Source: Algoriphagus sp.
GTDB lineage: Bacteria > Bacteroidota > Bacteroidia > Cytophagales > Cyclobacteriaceae
DNA length: 64,000 nt
Direction of reading: 5' to 3'
Assembly (NCBI GenBank): GCA_030729785.1
Contig: JANQWS010000090.1
Span: 62,001-126,000 of the forward strand
The notes below the pieces were generated by a model. It was not told the DNA's origin. It was given only the letters and a program-made list of their open reading frames with translations, and made no database searches. This document shows positions 53,604 through 62,668 of the stretch, piece after piece. A program made the position numbers and the translations under genes. Numbering within the stretch: position 1 is the stretch's first letter; every line of letters starts with the position of its first letter.

Positions 53604-54161
53604 TTACAAGCCTCTAGTACCACGAAAATAATCCCTATCGTCTATGTATTCAACCGCCTCAATCGCAGCCCTTAGCCGCTCTGAGGTATCACCAGCAATA
53701 ATCTGATACGAGAAACCACTACGCTTAGCTAATTGCAGGTACTGTTCAAATAATTGCTCCCGGATCTCCAATTCGGGATGTTCTCGCAAAGGATCTGCCT
53801 GCCAGGGCAAATCAGTAGCACATAAGAGGATCAAATCGTAGCTTCTCCGCTCCAATTCCTTTAGCACCCAAGGATCAATCTTTCCAAAACGATGGAGAGA
53901 CCAGACCTGAATCACGCGCAAGTCGGTATCACAGAAGAGATAGCTTTTTGCTTCGCCAGCAAGTTCATCCTCCAACTGCATTTGTTGCCTGCCGATTTTT
54001 AGGAGATCCTCAAAAGCATAGGGACGGTGGAGTTTTTCCAAGTACTCCCTAGCCACTTCGGGCACCCAAGGCTCCTGAAAATAAGCTGCCAAAGCAGCAG
54101 CTAAGGTGCTTTTGCCGGTAGACTCTGGGCCTAAGATTGCGATCCGTTTAGGCTTTTGCAT
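53604..54161 (-). CDS. NadR-type nicotinamide riboside kinase-like ATPase
   Basis: A 185-residue P-loop protein like the C-terminal kinase domain of NadR, without its HTH and NMN adenylyltransferase parts. Walker A GPESTGKSTLAAAL; VPEVAREYLEKL; FCDTDLRVIQVWSLHRFG; LLCATDLPWQADPLREHPE. It should phosphorylate nicotinamide riboside to NMN. It starts inside the last 14 bases of pnuC, so uptake and phosphorylation are coupled. Confidence 0.88.
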   Translation of the reverse strand: MQKPKRIAILGPESTGKSTLAAALAAYFQEPWVPEVAREYLEKLHRPYAFEDLLKIGRQQMQLEDELAGEAKSYLFCDTDLRVIQVWSLHRFGKIDPWVLKELERRSYDLILLCATDLPWQADPLREHPELEIREQLFEQYLQLAKRSGFSYQIIAGDTSERLRAAIEAVEYIDDRDYFRGTRGL

Positions 54162-54765
54162 GGGATTGGGTAGCTTTAATCCAGGATAAAAGCCCTGCTA
54201 TCGCCAAGGCGGTAAAAAATAAATATTGAAATGAGGTCAGCAAAAGCCCTTTGTGAAAATAAAGAGGGATAGAAACCAGGTCGGTTAAAATCCAAAAAAT
54301 CCAGCTTTCCACCTTTTTTTTCGCCATCAACCACATGGCCACAAAGGCAGAAGCAGTGGTGAAGGAGTCCCAATAGGGGACGGTACTATCTGTAAACTCC
54401 GACAATACACCCACCAAAGCAGGGAATGCAATTAAAAAAATAAGAAATGCATAAAACCATCCCTTTTCATTGAGCCAGGTGACAGGAAGCGTGTCTTGCT
54501 TTTCTTGGGGATGGGTCCAGAGGTACCAGCCAAAGACAGACATCCCAAAGTAATAGGCATTGATCCCCATGTCTGCATAGAGCCCATAATCAAAACAGAT
54601 CCATACGTAAATGAGTACCGATACAATCCCGGTAGGATACACCCAAATATGCTGCTTTGCAGAAAAATACACGGATACAATTCCCATCAACACCGCTACC
54701 CCCTCCAACCAACTGAGTTGCTGCAGCCCTTCTGCCAATCCGGTACGGAGTAGTTCGAAATCCAT
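54148..54765 (-). CDS. pnuC: PnuC-family transporter, probable nicotinamide riboside
   Basis: A 205-residue membrane protein with about seven hydrophobic segments. LEGVAVLMGIVSVYFSAKQHIWVYPTGIVSV (two parts), YADMGINAYYFGMSVFGWYLW and ESWIFWILTDLVSIPLYFHK are PnuC hallmarks (conserved Trp, Asn and Gln/Asp in the pore). PnuT relatives carry thiamine, but the overlapping riboside kinase gene and the lack of a riboswitch here favour nicotinamide riboside. Confidence 0.88.
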   Translation of the reverse strand: MDFELLRTGLAEGLQQLSWLEGVAVLMGIVSVYFSAKQHIWVYPTGIVSVLIYVWICFDYGLYADMGINAYYFGMSVFGWYLWTHPQEKQDTLPVTWLNEKGWFYAFLIFLIAFPALVGVLSEFTDSTVPYWDSFTTASAFVAMWLMAKKKVESWIFWILTDLVSIPLYFHKGLLLTSFQYLFFTALAIAGLLSWIKATQSHAKA

Positions 54766-54897
54766 GATGCGAAGAAAAGGATATTTTTGAGAGCGAAAAC
54801 CTTAACCCGCTGTTAATTTCCGTTACTTCCCCTCAAATTTGTGGCAAAGAAGTAACTTTTCCTGCAGTTGCCAGGTTTGATTGCTAAATTGCACCCT

Positions 54898-57699
54898 ATG
54901 ACATTGCCCAGTACCCCGGTCACCCAGGACATAGATTCACTCGATCCGAAGAACTTTATTTTGATCAAGAATGCACAGGTCAACAACCTGAAGCACCTCA
55001 GCGTGGCCATACCTAGAAATGCCTTTGTGGTCATCACGGGTTTGTCAGGTTCAGGAAAGTCCTCCTTGGCCTTTGATACACTTTTTGCAGAGGGGCAACG
55101 GATGTATGTGGAGAGCTTGAGCTCCTATGCACGGCAGTTTTTGGGAAGAATGGAAAAGCCCGAGGTGGAGTACATCAAAGGGGTAGCTCCGGCCATTGCC
55201 ATCCAGCAAAAAGTAAGTACCAAAAACCCCCGCTCAACAGTCGGTACAACCACCGAAATCTACGATTACCTGAAACTCCTCTTTGCTCGTGTCGGTAAAA
55301 CCTTTTCTCCCGTTTCTGGAAAAGAGGTCAAGCACCATACCGTGAGCGACATCGTTGATTTTGTCCATTCCTTTGAGGAAGGGTCCAAAGTGATGATTTC
55401 TTGTCCGCTCCAACCTTCTGGAGAGCGCAAACTTGAAAAGGAACTCGAGCTCTTACTGCAAAAAGGCTATACCCGCGTTTTGAGAAACGGAGAGGTGCTG
55501 GTTCTAGAAGAGATTTTGGCTCAGCCAAAAATCGAAAAAGGAAGCTATGAAATACTAATCGACCGCTTGACGGTACAAAAAGAAGTAGAGGACAACCAAT
55601 TTCGGATGGCCGATTCCATCCAAACTGCTCTTTTTGAAGGGCATGGAAACTGTAAAATCATCCTTCCTGGTCAAGAAACACGTTCATTTTCGGACCGATT
55701 TGAATTGGATGGAATGTCCTTTGAACTTCCCTCTGTCAATTTCTTCTCCTTCAACAATCCCTACGGAGCCTGTAAGCGCTGTGAGGGCTTTGGAACCGTC
55801 TTGGGCATCGACCAAGACCTAGTCATTCCCGACAAGGAACTGTCGGTATACGAAGGTGCGATTGCTCCCTGGAGAGGAGAAAGTGGAAAAGGCTGGTTGG
55901 AACCGCTCTTGAAAAAAGGAATTGATTTTGATTTCCCCATTCACCGGGCCTACCAGGACCTTAGCGAGAAAGAAAAATCCCTACTTTGGACAGGAAATTC
56001 GTATTTCCGGGGACTCCATGATTTCTTTGAAGACCTGGAGACCAAGACTTACAAAATCCAATACCGCGTCATGCTTTCTCGATTTCGGGGACGTACTGCC
56101 TGCCCGGATTGCCGAGGGACACGATTGCGAAAAGACGCCTCTTACGTGCAGTTTGGGGGCAAATCCATTACCGACTTGGTATTGATGCCCATTGAAGATG
56201 CCCTCCACTTCTTCCAAACAATACAACTCGCTGCGCACGAGGCGAAATTAGCCAATCGCCTACTGAAGGAAATCACCAGTCGTTTGGAGTTTATGCACCA
56301 AGTAGGCCTAGGCTACCTGACCCTCAACCGACTTAGTTCCAGCCTTTCAGGAGGAGAATACCAGCGAATCCGATTGGCTACCTCCCTAGGATCTGCTTTG
56401 GTAGGCTCCATGTATATTTTGGACGAGCCCAGCATTGGACTACATCCACGGGATACGGATCGACTGATTGAGGTATTGAAGGCTCTTAAAGCTCTGGGTA
56501 ACACCGTCATTGTGGTTGAGCACGAGGAAAAAGTAATGCGAGCCGCTGACCAAATCATAGACATTGGTCCCGAGGCAGGCATAAAAGGCGGAGAATTGCT
56601 GTTTCAAGGGAGTATTGAAGCACTTATTGCGAATGGCACGACTTACACAGCGAAATACCTGCGTGGAGAGGAAAAAATATTTACCAAGACCGGCAATCGT
56701 GCCTGGAAAGACGCCATCTGGATCAAGGGTGCGCGCGAAAACAACTTGAAAAACCTATCGGTACAATTCCCTTTAAATACCCTCACCGTTATAACTGGCG
56801 TTTCCGGATCAGGGAAGTCTACCTTGGTCAAAAAAATTCTTTATCCGGCATTAGGAAAGGTTTTGGGAACGGTCCTAGAGGAAACGGGCAAGTATGATAA
56901 GTTGGAAGGGGATTTCAAAAAGGTCACGCAAGTCGAATTTGTCGACCAAAACCCTATCGGAAAATCTTCGCGCTCCAACCCTGTCACTTACGTAAAGGCC
57001 TACGACGTCATTCGAACCCTCTTTTCAGAGCAAGCCCTTTCAAAACAAAGAGGCTACAAGCCTGCTTTCTTCTCCTTCAATGTAGATGGAGGCCGCTGTG
57101 AGGCCTGCCAGGGAGAGGGAATTGTGACGGTAGAAATGCAGTTTATGGCGGACATCCACCTCACCTGCGAATCCTGCAAGGGGAAGCGCTTCAAGAATGA
57201 AATCTTGGAAGTCACCTACAAAGACAAAAATATCTCAGAGGTGCTGGGCATGACCATTGATGAAGCGATCGAATTTTTCAAAGAAAAGGCCCAGTTGATC
57301 AATCGCCTGCTTCCGCTACAGGAGGTGGGATTGGGCTACATTGGCATGGGTCAGAGCTCGAATACCCTCTCAGGTGGCGAGGCACAGCGGGTAAAGCTGG
57401 CTTCCTTCCTTGGCAAAGGGGGAACCAAATCAGGCGATCATATCCTCTTTATCTTTGATGAGCCTACCACGGGATTGCATTTTCACGACATCAGCAAGCT
57501 TTTACACAGTATCAATGCCCTCATTGACCAGGGTCACTCCGTACTCATCATCGAACACAATACCGAGGTGATCAAATGTGCAGATTGGGTAATTGACTTG
57601 GGTCCTGAGGGAGGAAATAAAGGCGGTCAACTGACCTTTGCAGGTACTCCTGAAGACTTGGCTAAGGAGAAGGGGAATTTTACGGGAATGTATTTATAG
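54898..57699 (+). CDS. uvrA: Excinuclease ABC subunit A
   Basis: DNA damage sensor of nucleotide excision repair, 933 residues from ATG 54898. Two ABC ATPase units: Walker A GLSGSGKSSL (about 47-56) and GVSGSGKSTL (about 633-642); signatures LSSSLSGGEYQRIRLA and SNTLSGGEAQRVKLA. Zinc-type pairs: CKRCEGFG, CPDCRGTRL, CEACQGEG with CESCKGKR. The extra N-terminal Cys pair found before the first CxxC in E. coli is replaced by FSDRFELDGMSFE, as in other Bacteroidota UvrA proteins I recall. The stop codon is followed at once by a GTAC repeat. Confidence 0.95.
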   Translation: MTLPSTPVTQDIDSLDPKNFILIKNAQVNNLKHLSVAIPRNAFVVITGLSGSGKSSLAFDTLFAEGQRMYVESLSSYARQFLGRMEKPEVEYIKGVAPAIAIQQKVSTKNPRSTVGTTTEIYDYLKLLFARVGKTFSPVSGKEVKHHTVSDIVDFVHSFEEGSKVMISCPLQPSGERKLEKELELLLQKGYTRVLRNGEVLVLEEILAQPKIEKGSYEILIDRLTVQKEVEDNQFRMADSIQTALFEGHGNCKIILPGQETRSFSDRFELDGMSFELPSVNFFSFNNPYGACKRCEGFGTVLGIDQDLVIPDKELSVYEGAIAPWRGESGKGWLEPLLKKGIDFDFPIHRAYQDLSEKEKSLLWTGNSYFRGLHDFFEDLETKTYKIQYRVMLSRFRGRTACPDCRGTRLRKDASYVQFGGKSITDLVLMPIEDALHFFQTIQLAAHEAKLANRLLKEITSRLEFMHQVGLGYLTLNRLSSSLSGGEYQRIRLATSLGSALVGSMYILDEPSIGLHPRDTDRLIEVLKALKALGNTVIVVEHEEKVMRAADQIIDIGPEAGIKGGELLFQGSIEALIANGTTYTAKYLRGEEKIFTKTGNRAWKDAIWIKGARENNLKNLSVQFPLNTLTVITGVSGSGKSTLVKKILYPALGKVLGTVLEETGKYDKLEGDFKKVTQVEFVDQNPIGKSSRSNPVTYVKAYDVIRTLFSEQALSKQRGYKPAFFSFNVDGGRCEACQGEGIVTVEMQFMADIHLTCESCKGKRFKNEILEVTYKDKNISEVLGMTIDEAIEFFKEKAQLINRLLPLQEVGLGYIGMGQSSNTLSGGEAQRVKLASFLGKGGTKSGDHILFIFDEPTTGLHFHDISKLLHSINALIDQGHSVLIIEHNTEVIKCADWVIDLGPEGGNKGGQLTFAGTPEDLAKEKGNFTGMYL

Positions 57700-57838
57700 A
57701 AGGTTGTACGAAGTACTATGTACCAAGTACAATGTAAGGATTCGAATTAAACTACAATTCTGCTATTTAAGGATCTTGGTACATTGTACTTGGTACTTCG
57801 TACAACCTTGATACTTGCTACTTGATACTTGCTACTAA
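57700..57838. repeat. GTAC-arm inverted repeat and 14-bp tandem repeat
   Basis: Ends AAGGTTGTACGAAGTAC (57700-57716) and GTACTTCGTACAACCTT (57793-57809) are exact reverse complements, with further GTACC/AAGTACAATGTA blocks inside, giving a 110-base imperfect palindrome. It is followed by two tandem copies of TTGATACTTGCTAC (57808-57835). Both parts recur near 28.9 kb and partly at 30.4 kb. It lies between the convergent uvrA and quinone oxidoreductase genes and overlaps the latter's 3' end. Confidence 0.8.
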
Positions 57839-58807
57839 AAGTACCACTCCCTTCCCCAACATTTTCCGATCCATCAGATCCTGCAAGGCCTGGGGAGCCT
57901 CAGCTAGCGTGTAGCGTTTTCCCACATGCTGCCGAATCTTGCCCTCCTGAATCCAAGCAAGCAGCTGCCGGGTATTTTGAAGACTGGCCTTGGGCTCTAG
58001 CTTGGCAAACTGCCCCCAAAACACCCCCACCACCGAACAGCCCTTCAAAAGGGGAAGATTCATCGGGAGCTGCGGGATTTCCCCATTCGCAAAGCCAACT
58101 ACCAAATAGCGCCCTTTCCAGGCCATTCCACGCAAAGCGGCATCCGAAAATTTTCCCCCAACCGGATCGTAGACCACATCCACTCCCCGTCCTCCGGTCA
58201 ACTCTTTGATTCGCGTTTTCAGGTCCTCCGTTTCGTAATTGATTGTTTCCACCGCCCCCTTCTCTCGGCAAAGGGCTAGTTTTTCTTCCGTAGACGCTGC
58301 CGCAATCACCCGAGCCCCCATCAAAGTACCTAGCTCCACCGCTGCCAAGCCCACTCCGCCTGCTGCCCCCAAAACCAGGAGGGTTTCACCTGCTTGTAGC
58401 TGGGCACGATCTTTCAAGGCATGGTACGAAGTGCCATAAGTATACAAGGTGGTTGCCGCTACCTCAGGAGAAATTCCTTCCGGCAAGGGAAATACCCGAT
58501 CCACATCTACCGCCACTTGTTCGGCAAATCCTCCCCAGCCACAAAGTGCCAAAACAGATTGTCCCACTGCCAGTCCTTCAACCTCATGGCCAATTTCACT
58601 GATGATCCCAGCCACCTCTCCTCCGGGTGAAAAAGGGAGTTGGGGTTTAAACTGGTACTTATTCTGAATAATTAGCACATCTGGAAAATTTACCCCACAG
58701 GCTGCTACGCTGATGACTACCTGCTTGGGCCCCACTACAGGGTTGGCAACCTCGTGCACCTGCAAGGTGTCGGGAAGTCCAAATTGGGTACAAAGAACTG
58801 CTTTCAT
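57818..58807 (-). CDS. NADPH:quinone oxidoreductase family protein (zinc-free MDR)
   Basis: A 329-residue medium-chain dehydrogenase/reductase of the quinone oxidoreductase type. AACGVNFPDVLIIQNKYQ, PFSPGGEVAGII, YTYGTSYHALKDRA, nucleotide site VLGAAGGVGLAAVELG, and GRGVDVVYDPVGG. No structural zinc Cys cluster. The last codons and stop (...VASIK) are read from the tandem TTGATACTTGCTAC repeat, so the C-terminal tail looks repeat-derived. Confidence 0.9.
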   Translation of the reverse strand: MKAVLCTQFGLPDTLQVHEVANPVVGPKQVVISVAACGVNFPDVLIIQNKYQFKPQLPFSPGGEVAGIISEIGHEVEGLAVGQSVLALCGWGGFAEQVAVDVDRVFPLPEGISPEVAATTLYTYGTSYHALKDRAQLQAGETLLVLGAAGGVGLAAVELGTLMGARVIAAASTEEKLALCREKGAVETINYETEDLKTRIKELTGGRGVDVVYDPVGGKFSDAALRGMAWKGRYLVVGFANGEIPQLPMNLPLLKGCSVVGVFWGQFAKLEPKASLQNTRQLLAWIQEGKIRQHVGKRYTLAEAPQALQDLMDRKMLGKGVVLLVASIK

Positions 58808-58916
58808 GGAGCTTTATTTTTGCCGAAGGCGTGTAAACACAAAAGAAGGAAAAAAGAAGGAAAATCGGCTCGAAAGGGATAATTTTGAGATGAATTCACC
58901 CCTAAGACTTTCTTCT

Positions 58917-60305
58917 ATGTCTGTAGCCTCCTACCTAGAAAAAAATAAAGACCGCTTTTTGCAAGAACTGATTGACCTTCTCCGCATCCCTTCGGTGAGC
59001 GCGGACCCAAAATTCAAGGGAGAGGTGGTCGCAGCAGCCAATTTTGTCAAAAATTCCTTGGAAAAAGCAGGTGCAGATCTAGTTGAAATTTGTGAAACCC
59101 CAGGCTTTCCAATCGTCTACGGAGAAAAAATAATCGACCCCGCACTGCCTACTGTATTGGTCTACGGCCACTACGATGTACAGCCTGCAGATCCCTACGA
59201 ACTCTGGGACTCACCCCCTTTCGAGCCAATCTTGAAGAAAACGGCCATCCACCCTGAGGGAGCTATTTTTGCCCGAGGCGCAGCAGACGATAAGGGGCAG
59301 TTCTACATGCACATCAAGGCTTTCGAGTCGATGATGGCTACCAGCGATCTTCCCTGCAATGTCAAGTTTATGATCGAAGGAGAAGAGGAAATTGGCTCAG
59401 ACAACCTGGACAAATTTGTGCTGGCCAACAAGGAGCGGCTCAAGGCAGACGTCATCTTGATTTCGGATACCCATATGATCGGTATGCAAGATCCCTCCAT
59501 CACAGTGGGTCTGCGCGGCATGGCCTACATGGAGGTGGAGGTGACTGGCTCCAACCGTGACCTGCACTCCGGTACTTATGGGGGTGCAGTAGCCAACCCA
59601 ATCAATGTGCTTTGCAAAATGATTGCTTCGCTTAAGGACGAAAACGAGCACATCACCCTCCCTGGCTTTTATGAAAAAGTGCAAGAGCTTAGTGCGGCTC
59701 AACGTCAGCGCCTCAACGAAGCCCCTTTTGATCTTTCCGAGTACAAAGGGAAGTTGGACATTCAAGAAGTTCATGGAGAAAAAGGCTACACGACCATCGA
59801 GCGAGTGGGTATCCGTCCTACGCTAGATGTCAATGGGATTTGGGGAGGCTACACCGGGGAAGGCGCTAAGACCGTCCTTCCTTCCAAGGCTTTTGCCAAG
59901 ATTTCCATGCGCTTGGTTCCTGATCAAGATTGGCACGAAATCGCCACCCTTTTTGAAAATCATTTCAAGGCCATTGCTCCTGCATCAGTGAGCGTCAAGG
60001 TAAAAGCACACCACGGTGGCGCACCAGCAGTGGTCTCCGATTCTTCCCTAGGCTACCAAGCAGCAGAAGCGGCCATGGAGGAAACCTTCGGCAAAAGACC
60101 AATTCCTACCCGAGAAGGGGGCTCCATTCCGATCGTAGCCCTCTTTCAAAAAGAGTTGGGTTCTGATCCGATCCTATTTGGTTTTGGACTTGACACAGAT
60201 GCTTTGCACTCTCCCAATGAGCACTATGGGGTAAAAAACTACCTGATTGGTATCGAAACCATTGCTGCCTTTTTTAGGCACTTTAGCACCCTACATGGAC
60301 GTTGA
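58917..60305 (+). CDS. M20 family dipeptidase
   Basis: A 462-residue cytoplasmic metallopeptidase of the M20 family. Zinc and catalytic residues: VYGHYDVQPADPYELW (His, Asp), FARGAADDKGQFYMH (bridging Asp), IEGEEEIGS (catalytic Glu and ligand), a dimerisation-domain DLHSGTYGG, and GLDTDALHSPNEHYG (last His). The track ORF runs into the neighbour's promoter. I prefer ATG 58917 (MSVASYLEKNKDRF); TAATTTTG at 58880-58887 is a -7 match that would start the message near 58893, past the alternative ATG at 58890. Confidence 0.9.
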   Translation: MSVASYLEKNKDRFLQELIDLLRIPSVSADPKFKGEVVAAANFVKNSLEKAGADLVEICETPGFPIVYGEKIIDPALPTVLVYGHYDVQPADPYELWDSPPFEPILKKTAIHPEGAIFARGAADDKGQFYMHIKAFESMMATSDLPCNVKFMIEGEEEIGSDNLDKFVLANKERLKADVILISDTHMIGMQDPSITVGLRGMAYMEVEVTGSNRDLHSGTYGGAVANPINVLCKMIASLKDENEHITLPGFYEKVQELSAAQRQRLNEAPFDLSEYKGKLDIQEVHGEKGYTTIERVGIRPTLDVNGIWGGYTGEGAKTVLPSKAFAKISMRLVPDQDWHEIATLFENHFKAIAPASVSVKVKAHHGGAPAVVSDSSLGYQAAEAAMEETFGKRPIPTREGGSIPIVALFQKELGSDPILFGFGLDTDALHSPNEHYGVKNYLIGIETIAAFFRHFSTLHGR

Positions 60306-60380
60306 TTTCATTTTTCTACGATGAAGAAAAGGAAACCTTACCAACCTATTTTCTGTTACCCCAGGCAAACCCAGTAGTTT

Positions 60381-62486
60381 ATGAATCGCTTCCAAAAAAA
60401 TAGTTTTCTACTCCTTGCACTTGTGCTATTGCTCAGCACTTCGGCAAAGGCGCAGTTGGTCAAGCCGCCGGTATGGAACATCCGCCTTGAAGACAACAGT
60501 TTGCGTGTTGGGGACGAAGCAACTGTCGTATTGGAAGCGCAGATTCCCTTGGGATGGTATGTGTATTCCAACGATTTCGATAAAAGCCTAGGGCCCTTGT
60601 TGACCGAATTTATTCCTGCCCCCTCGACAGATTTTTCGGTGGCGGGAAAGCTTCGAGCGATCCAACCCAAAAAGAAATACGACGAGGTTTGGGAAGGAGA
60701 TGTGACCTTTTTTATAGGCAAAGGGCGCTTTGAGCAGCCCGTCAAATTGCTCAGTACCGCAGGAAAAGTTACTGGCTCCTTGGAATACCAAATGTGCTCG
60801 GACCTGACCGGGCAATGCATCAATTACGAGTTAGACATCGAATTGCCATTTACGGCAACAGAAAGTCCAGCCATCGTGGAGGAAGACCTTCAAAAAGAAG
60901 CAAGCTCCAGAGATACTAGTTTACTTGAAAAGGACCTGCTTCCCAACACCTCCACTAGTGAAGAAATTATTCCAGAAGAAACAATTGCAAAAGTAGCCGC
61001 TCCTGAAGAGGTCCCCACCACGAATATGTTTGCTGGGGATGAAGAAACGGCTTCACTTTGGGGCTTTATGGTGCTGGCCTTCTTAGCTGGTCTAGCCGCG
61101 CTGCTGACGCCTTGCGTCTTTCCAATGATCCCAATGACGGTGAGCTTTTTTACCGGAAGATCCAAAACACGATCTGAAGGCATTCGCCAGGCATTTATCT
61201 ACGGCATTTCGATTATCGGTATTTACACCGTTGCAGGCACTGCTGTTGCAGCCATCCAGGGGCCAGAGTTTGCCAACTGGCTAGCCACTCACTGGGTACC
61301 GAATGTGTTTTTCTTTGGCATATTTGTGGTATTTGCCTTGGCTTTTTTGGGGATGTTTGAACTGACTCTACCCTCGAGTTTTGTAAATAAAATAGATGCA
61401 AAAGCAGAAAAAGGAGGGCTTGGAGGAGTCTTCTTTATGGCCTTTACCTTGGTGTTGGTCTCTTTTTCGTGTACAGGTCCCATTGTAGGTTCTATCCTGA
61501 TTTCTTCTGCAGGAGGAGAACTCGTGAAACCTGTCTTGGGCATGTTTTCTTTTGGCTTGGCCTTCGCCATTCCATTTACCCTATTTGCCATTTTCCCCGA
61601 ATGGATGCAACGCCTCCCCAAATCTGGGGGCTGGCTGAATACGGTAAAAGTGGTGTTGGGCTTTCTGGAATTGGCCTTGGCCTTCAAATTCCTTTCCATT
61701 GCCGACCTCGTCTACCACTGGGGAATCTTGGATCGAGACGTGTTCTTGGCGATTTGGATCGTAATTTTCTCCGCCTTGGGACTGTACCTCTTGGGAAAAA
61801 TCATACTTCCGCACGACTCCAAAATGGAGCATTTGGGCGTACCTCGCTTGCTGTTGGCGTTGCTTACCTTTGTCTTTGTCGTCTACATGATCCCAGGACT
61901 TTGGGGAGCACCGCTCAAATTGTTGAGCGGCTATTTGCCGCCCCTGACTACCCAACAGTTTCGCTTCAATGGGGCCGGGGCAAGTGATACTACCTCCACT
62001 TCCACAGAGACCGTCCTTTACGGTGACTTACTCAAAATCCCCCACGGCATCCCTGGGTACTTCGACTACGAGCAAGCCCTTGCCGCTGCCAAACGAGAGG
62101 GGAAACCGCTTTTGATTGACTTTACAGGACATGGCTGTGTCAACTGCCGTAAGATGGAGGAAAATGTATGGGTGGATCCCCAAGTATTGAAACGACTAAA
62201 AGAGGACTATGTAATGGTGGCCTTGTACATCGACGAGCGACTGGAACTCCCCGAGAGCAAATGGTATACCTCCAGCTACGACGGCAAGGAGAAAAAGACC
62301 CTAGGAAAGCAAAACGCCGACTTCCAGATCACCCGGTTCAACAACAATGCCCAGCCGTATTATGTCATCTTGGACCACCAAGAGCAATTGCTAGCCACCC
62401 CTAGAGGCTATAATACAGACATTGCTGCATTTGTGGATTTTTTAGATGAGGCCAGAGCTAAGTTCAAAACTGAAAAACCCTACTAA
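60381..62486 (+). CDS. dsbD: DsbD-family thiol:disulfide interchange protein
   Basis: Transmembrane reductase that passes electrons from thioredoxin to the periplasm. In order: signal peptide (SFLLLALVLLLSTSAKAQ); N-terminal immunoglobulin-like domain with a Cys pair (CSDLTGQC, about 139 and 146); a low-complexity linker; a membrane domain of eight segments with AALLTPCVFPMIP (Cys about 243) and FSCTGPIVGSIL; and a C-terminal thioredoxin domain with GHGCVNCRKME (Cys585, Cys588). 701 residues, somewhat longer than E. coli DsbD. Complete for all three redox Cys pairs. Confidence 0.93.
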   Translation: MNRFQKNSFLLLALVLLLSTSAKAQLVKPPVWNIRLEDNSLRVGDEATVVLEAQIPLGWYVYSNDFDKSLGPLLTEFIPAPSTDFSVAGKLRAIQPKKKYDEVWEGDVTFFIGKGRFEQPVKLLSTAGKVTGSLEYQMCSDLTGQCINYELDIELPFTATESPAIVEEDLQKEASSRDTSLLEKDLLPNTSTSEEIIPEETIAKVAAPEEVPTTNMFAGDEETASLWGFMVLAFLAGLAALLTPCVFPMIPMTVSFFTGRSKTRSEGIRQAFIYGISIIGIYTVAGTAVAAIQGPEFANWLATHWVPNVFFFGIFVVFALAFLGMFELTLPSSFVNKIDAKAEKGGLGGVFFMAFTLVLVSFSCTGPIVGSILISSAGGELVKPVLGMFSFGLAFAIPFTLFAIFPEWMQRLPKSGGWLNTVKVVLGFLELALAFKFLSIADLVYHWGILDRDVFLAIWIVIFSALGLYLLGKIILPHDSKMEHLGVPRLLLALLTFVFVVYMIPGLWGAPLKLLSGYLPPLTTQQFRFNGAGASDTTSTSTETVLYGDLLKIPHGIPGYFDYEQALAAAKREGKPLLIDFTGHGCVNCRKMEENVWVDPQVLKRLKEDYVMVALYIDERLELPESKWYTSSYDGKEKKTLGKQNADFQITRFNNNAQPYYVILDHQEQLLATPRGYNTDIAAFVDFLDEARAKFKTEKPY

Positions 62487-62611
62487 ATCTATTTTCCTTG
62501 GCTTCGTTTTTACCTTATTAGTAGGTTGTTTTTAATTTCGATACAACAGTGGGGACCCAAAGACACACCATTCAAAAATTGGACTCTGATTAATTATATC
62601 CCTAGAAAAAA

Positions 62612-62650
62612 AGAAAGCACTCGTTTCTAAATAGAAATGAGTGCTTTTAG
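62612..62650. terminator. Hairpin terminator between dsbD and the lipoprotein gene
   Basis: A 15-16-bp stem AAAGCACTCGTTTCTA / TAGAAATGAGTGCTTT (one G-T pair). On the minus strand it is followed by CTTTTTTTCT, fitting the end of the minus-strand lipoprotein gene 19 bases away; on the plus strand a short TTTT tail may also serve dsbD. Confidence 0.8.
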
Positions 62651-62668
62651 GTAAATGGGGAGGGAAAT

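Noticed and set aside
54148-54765. Thiamine transporter PnuT instead of PnuC
   Set aside because: No TPP riboswitch upstream, and the overlapping downstream gene is a nicotinamide riboside kinase type.
58713-58916. N-terminal extension of the M20 dipeptidase ORF
   Set aside because: It overlaps the divergent gene's coding region and a -7-like promoter element; family members begin near the chosen ATG.
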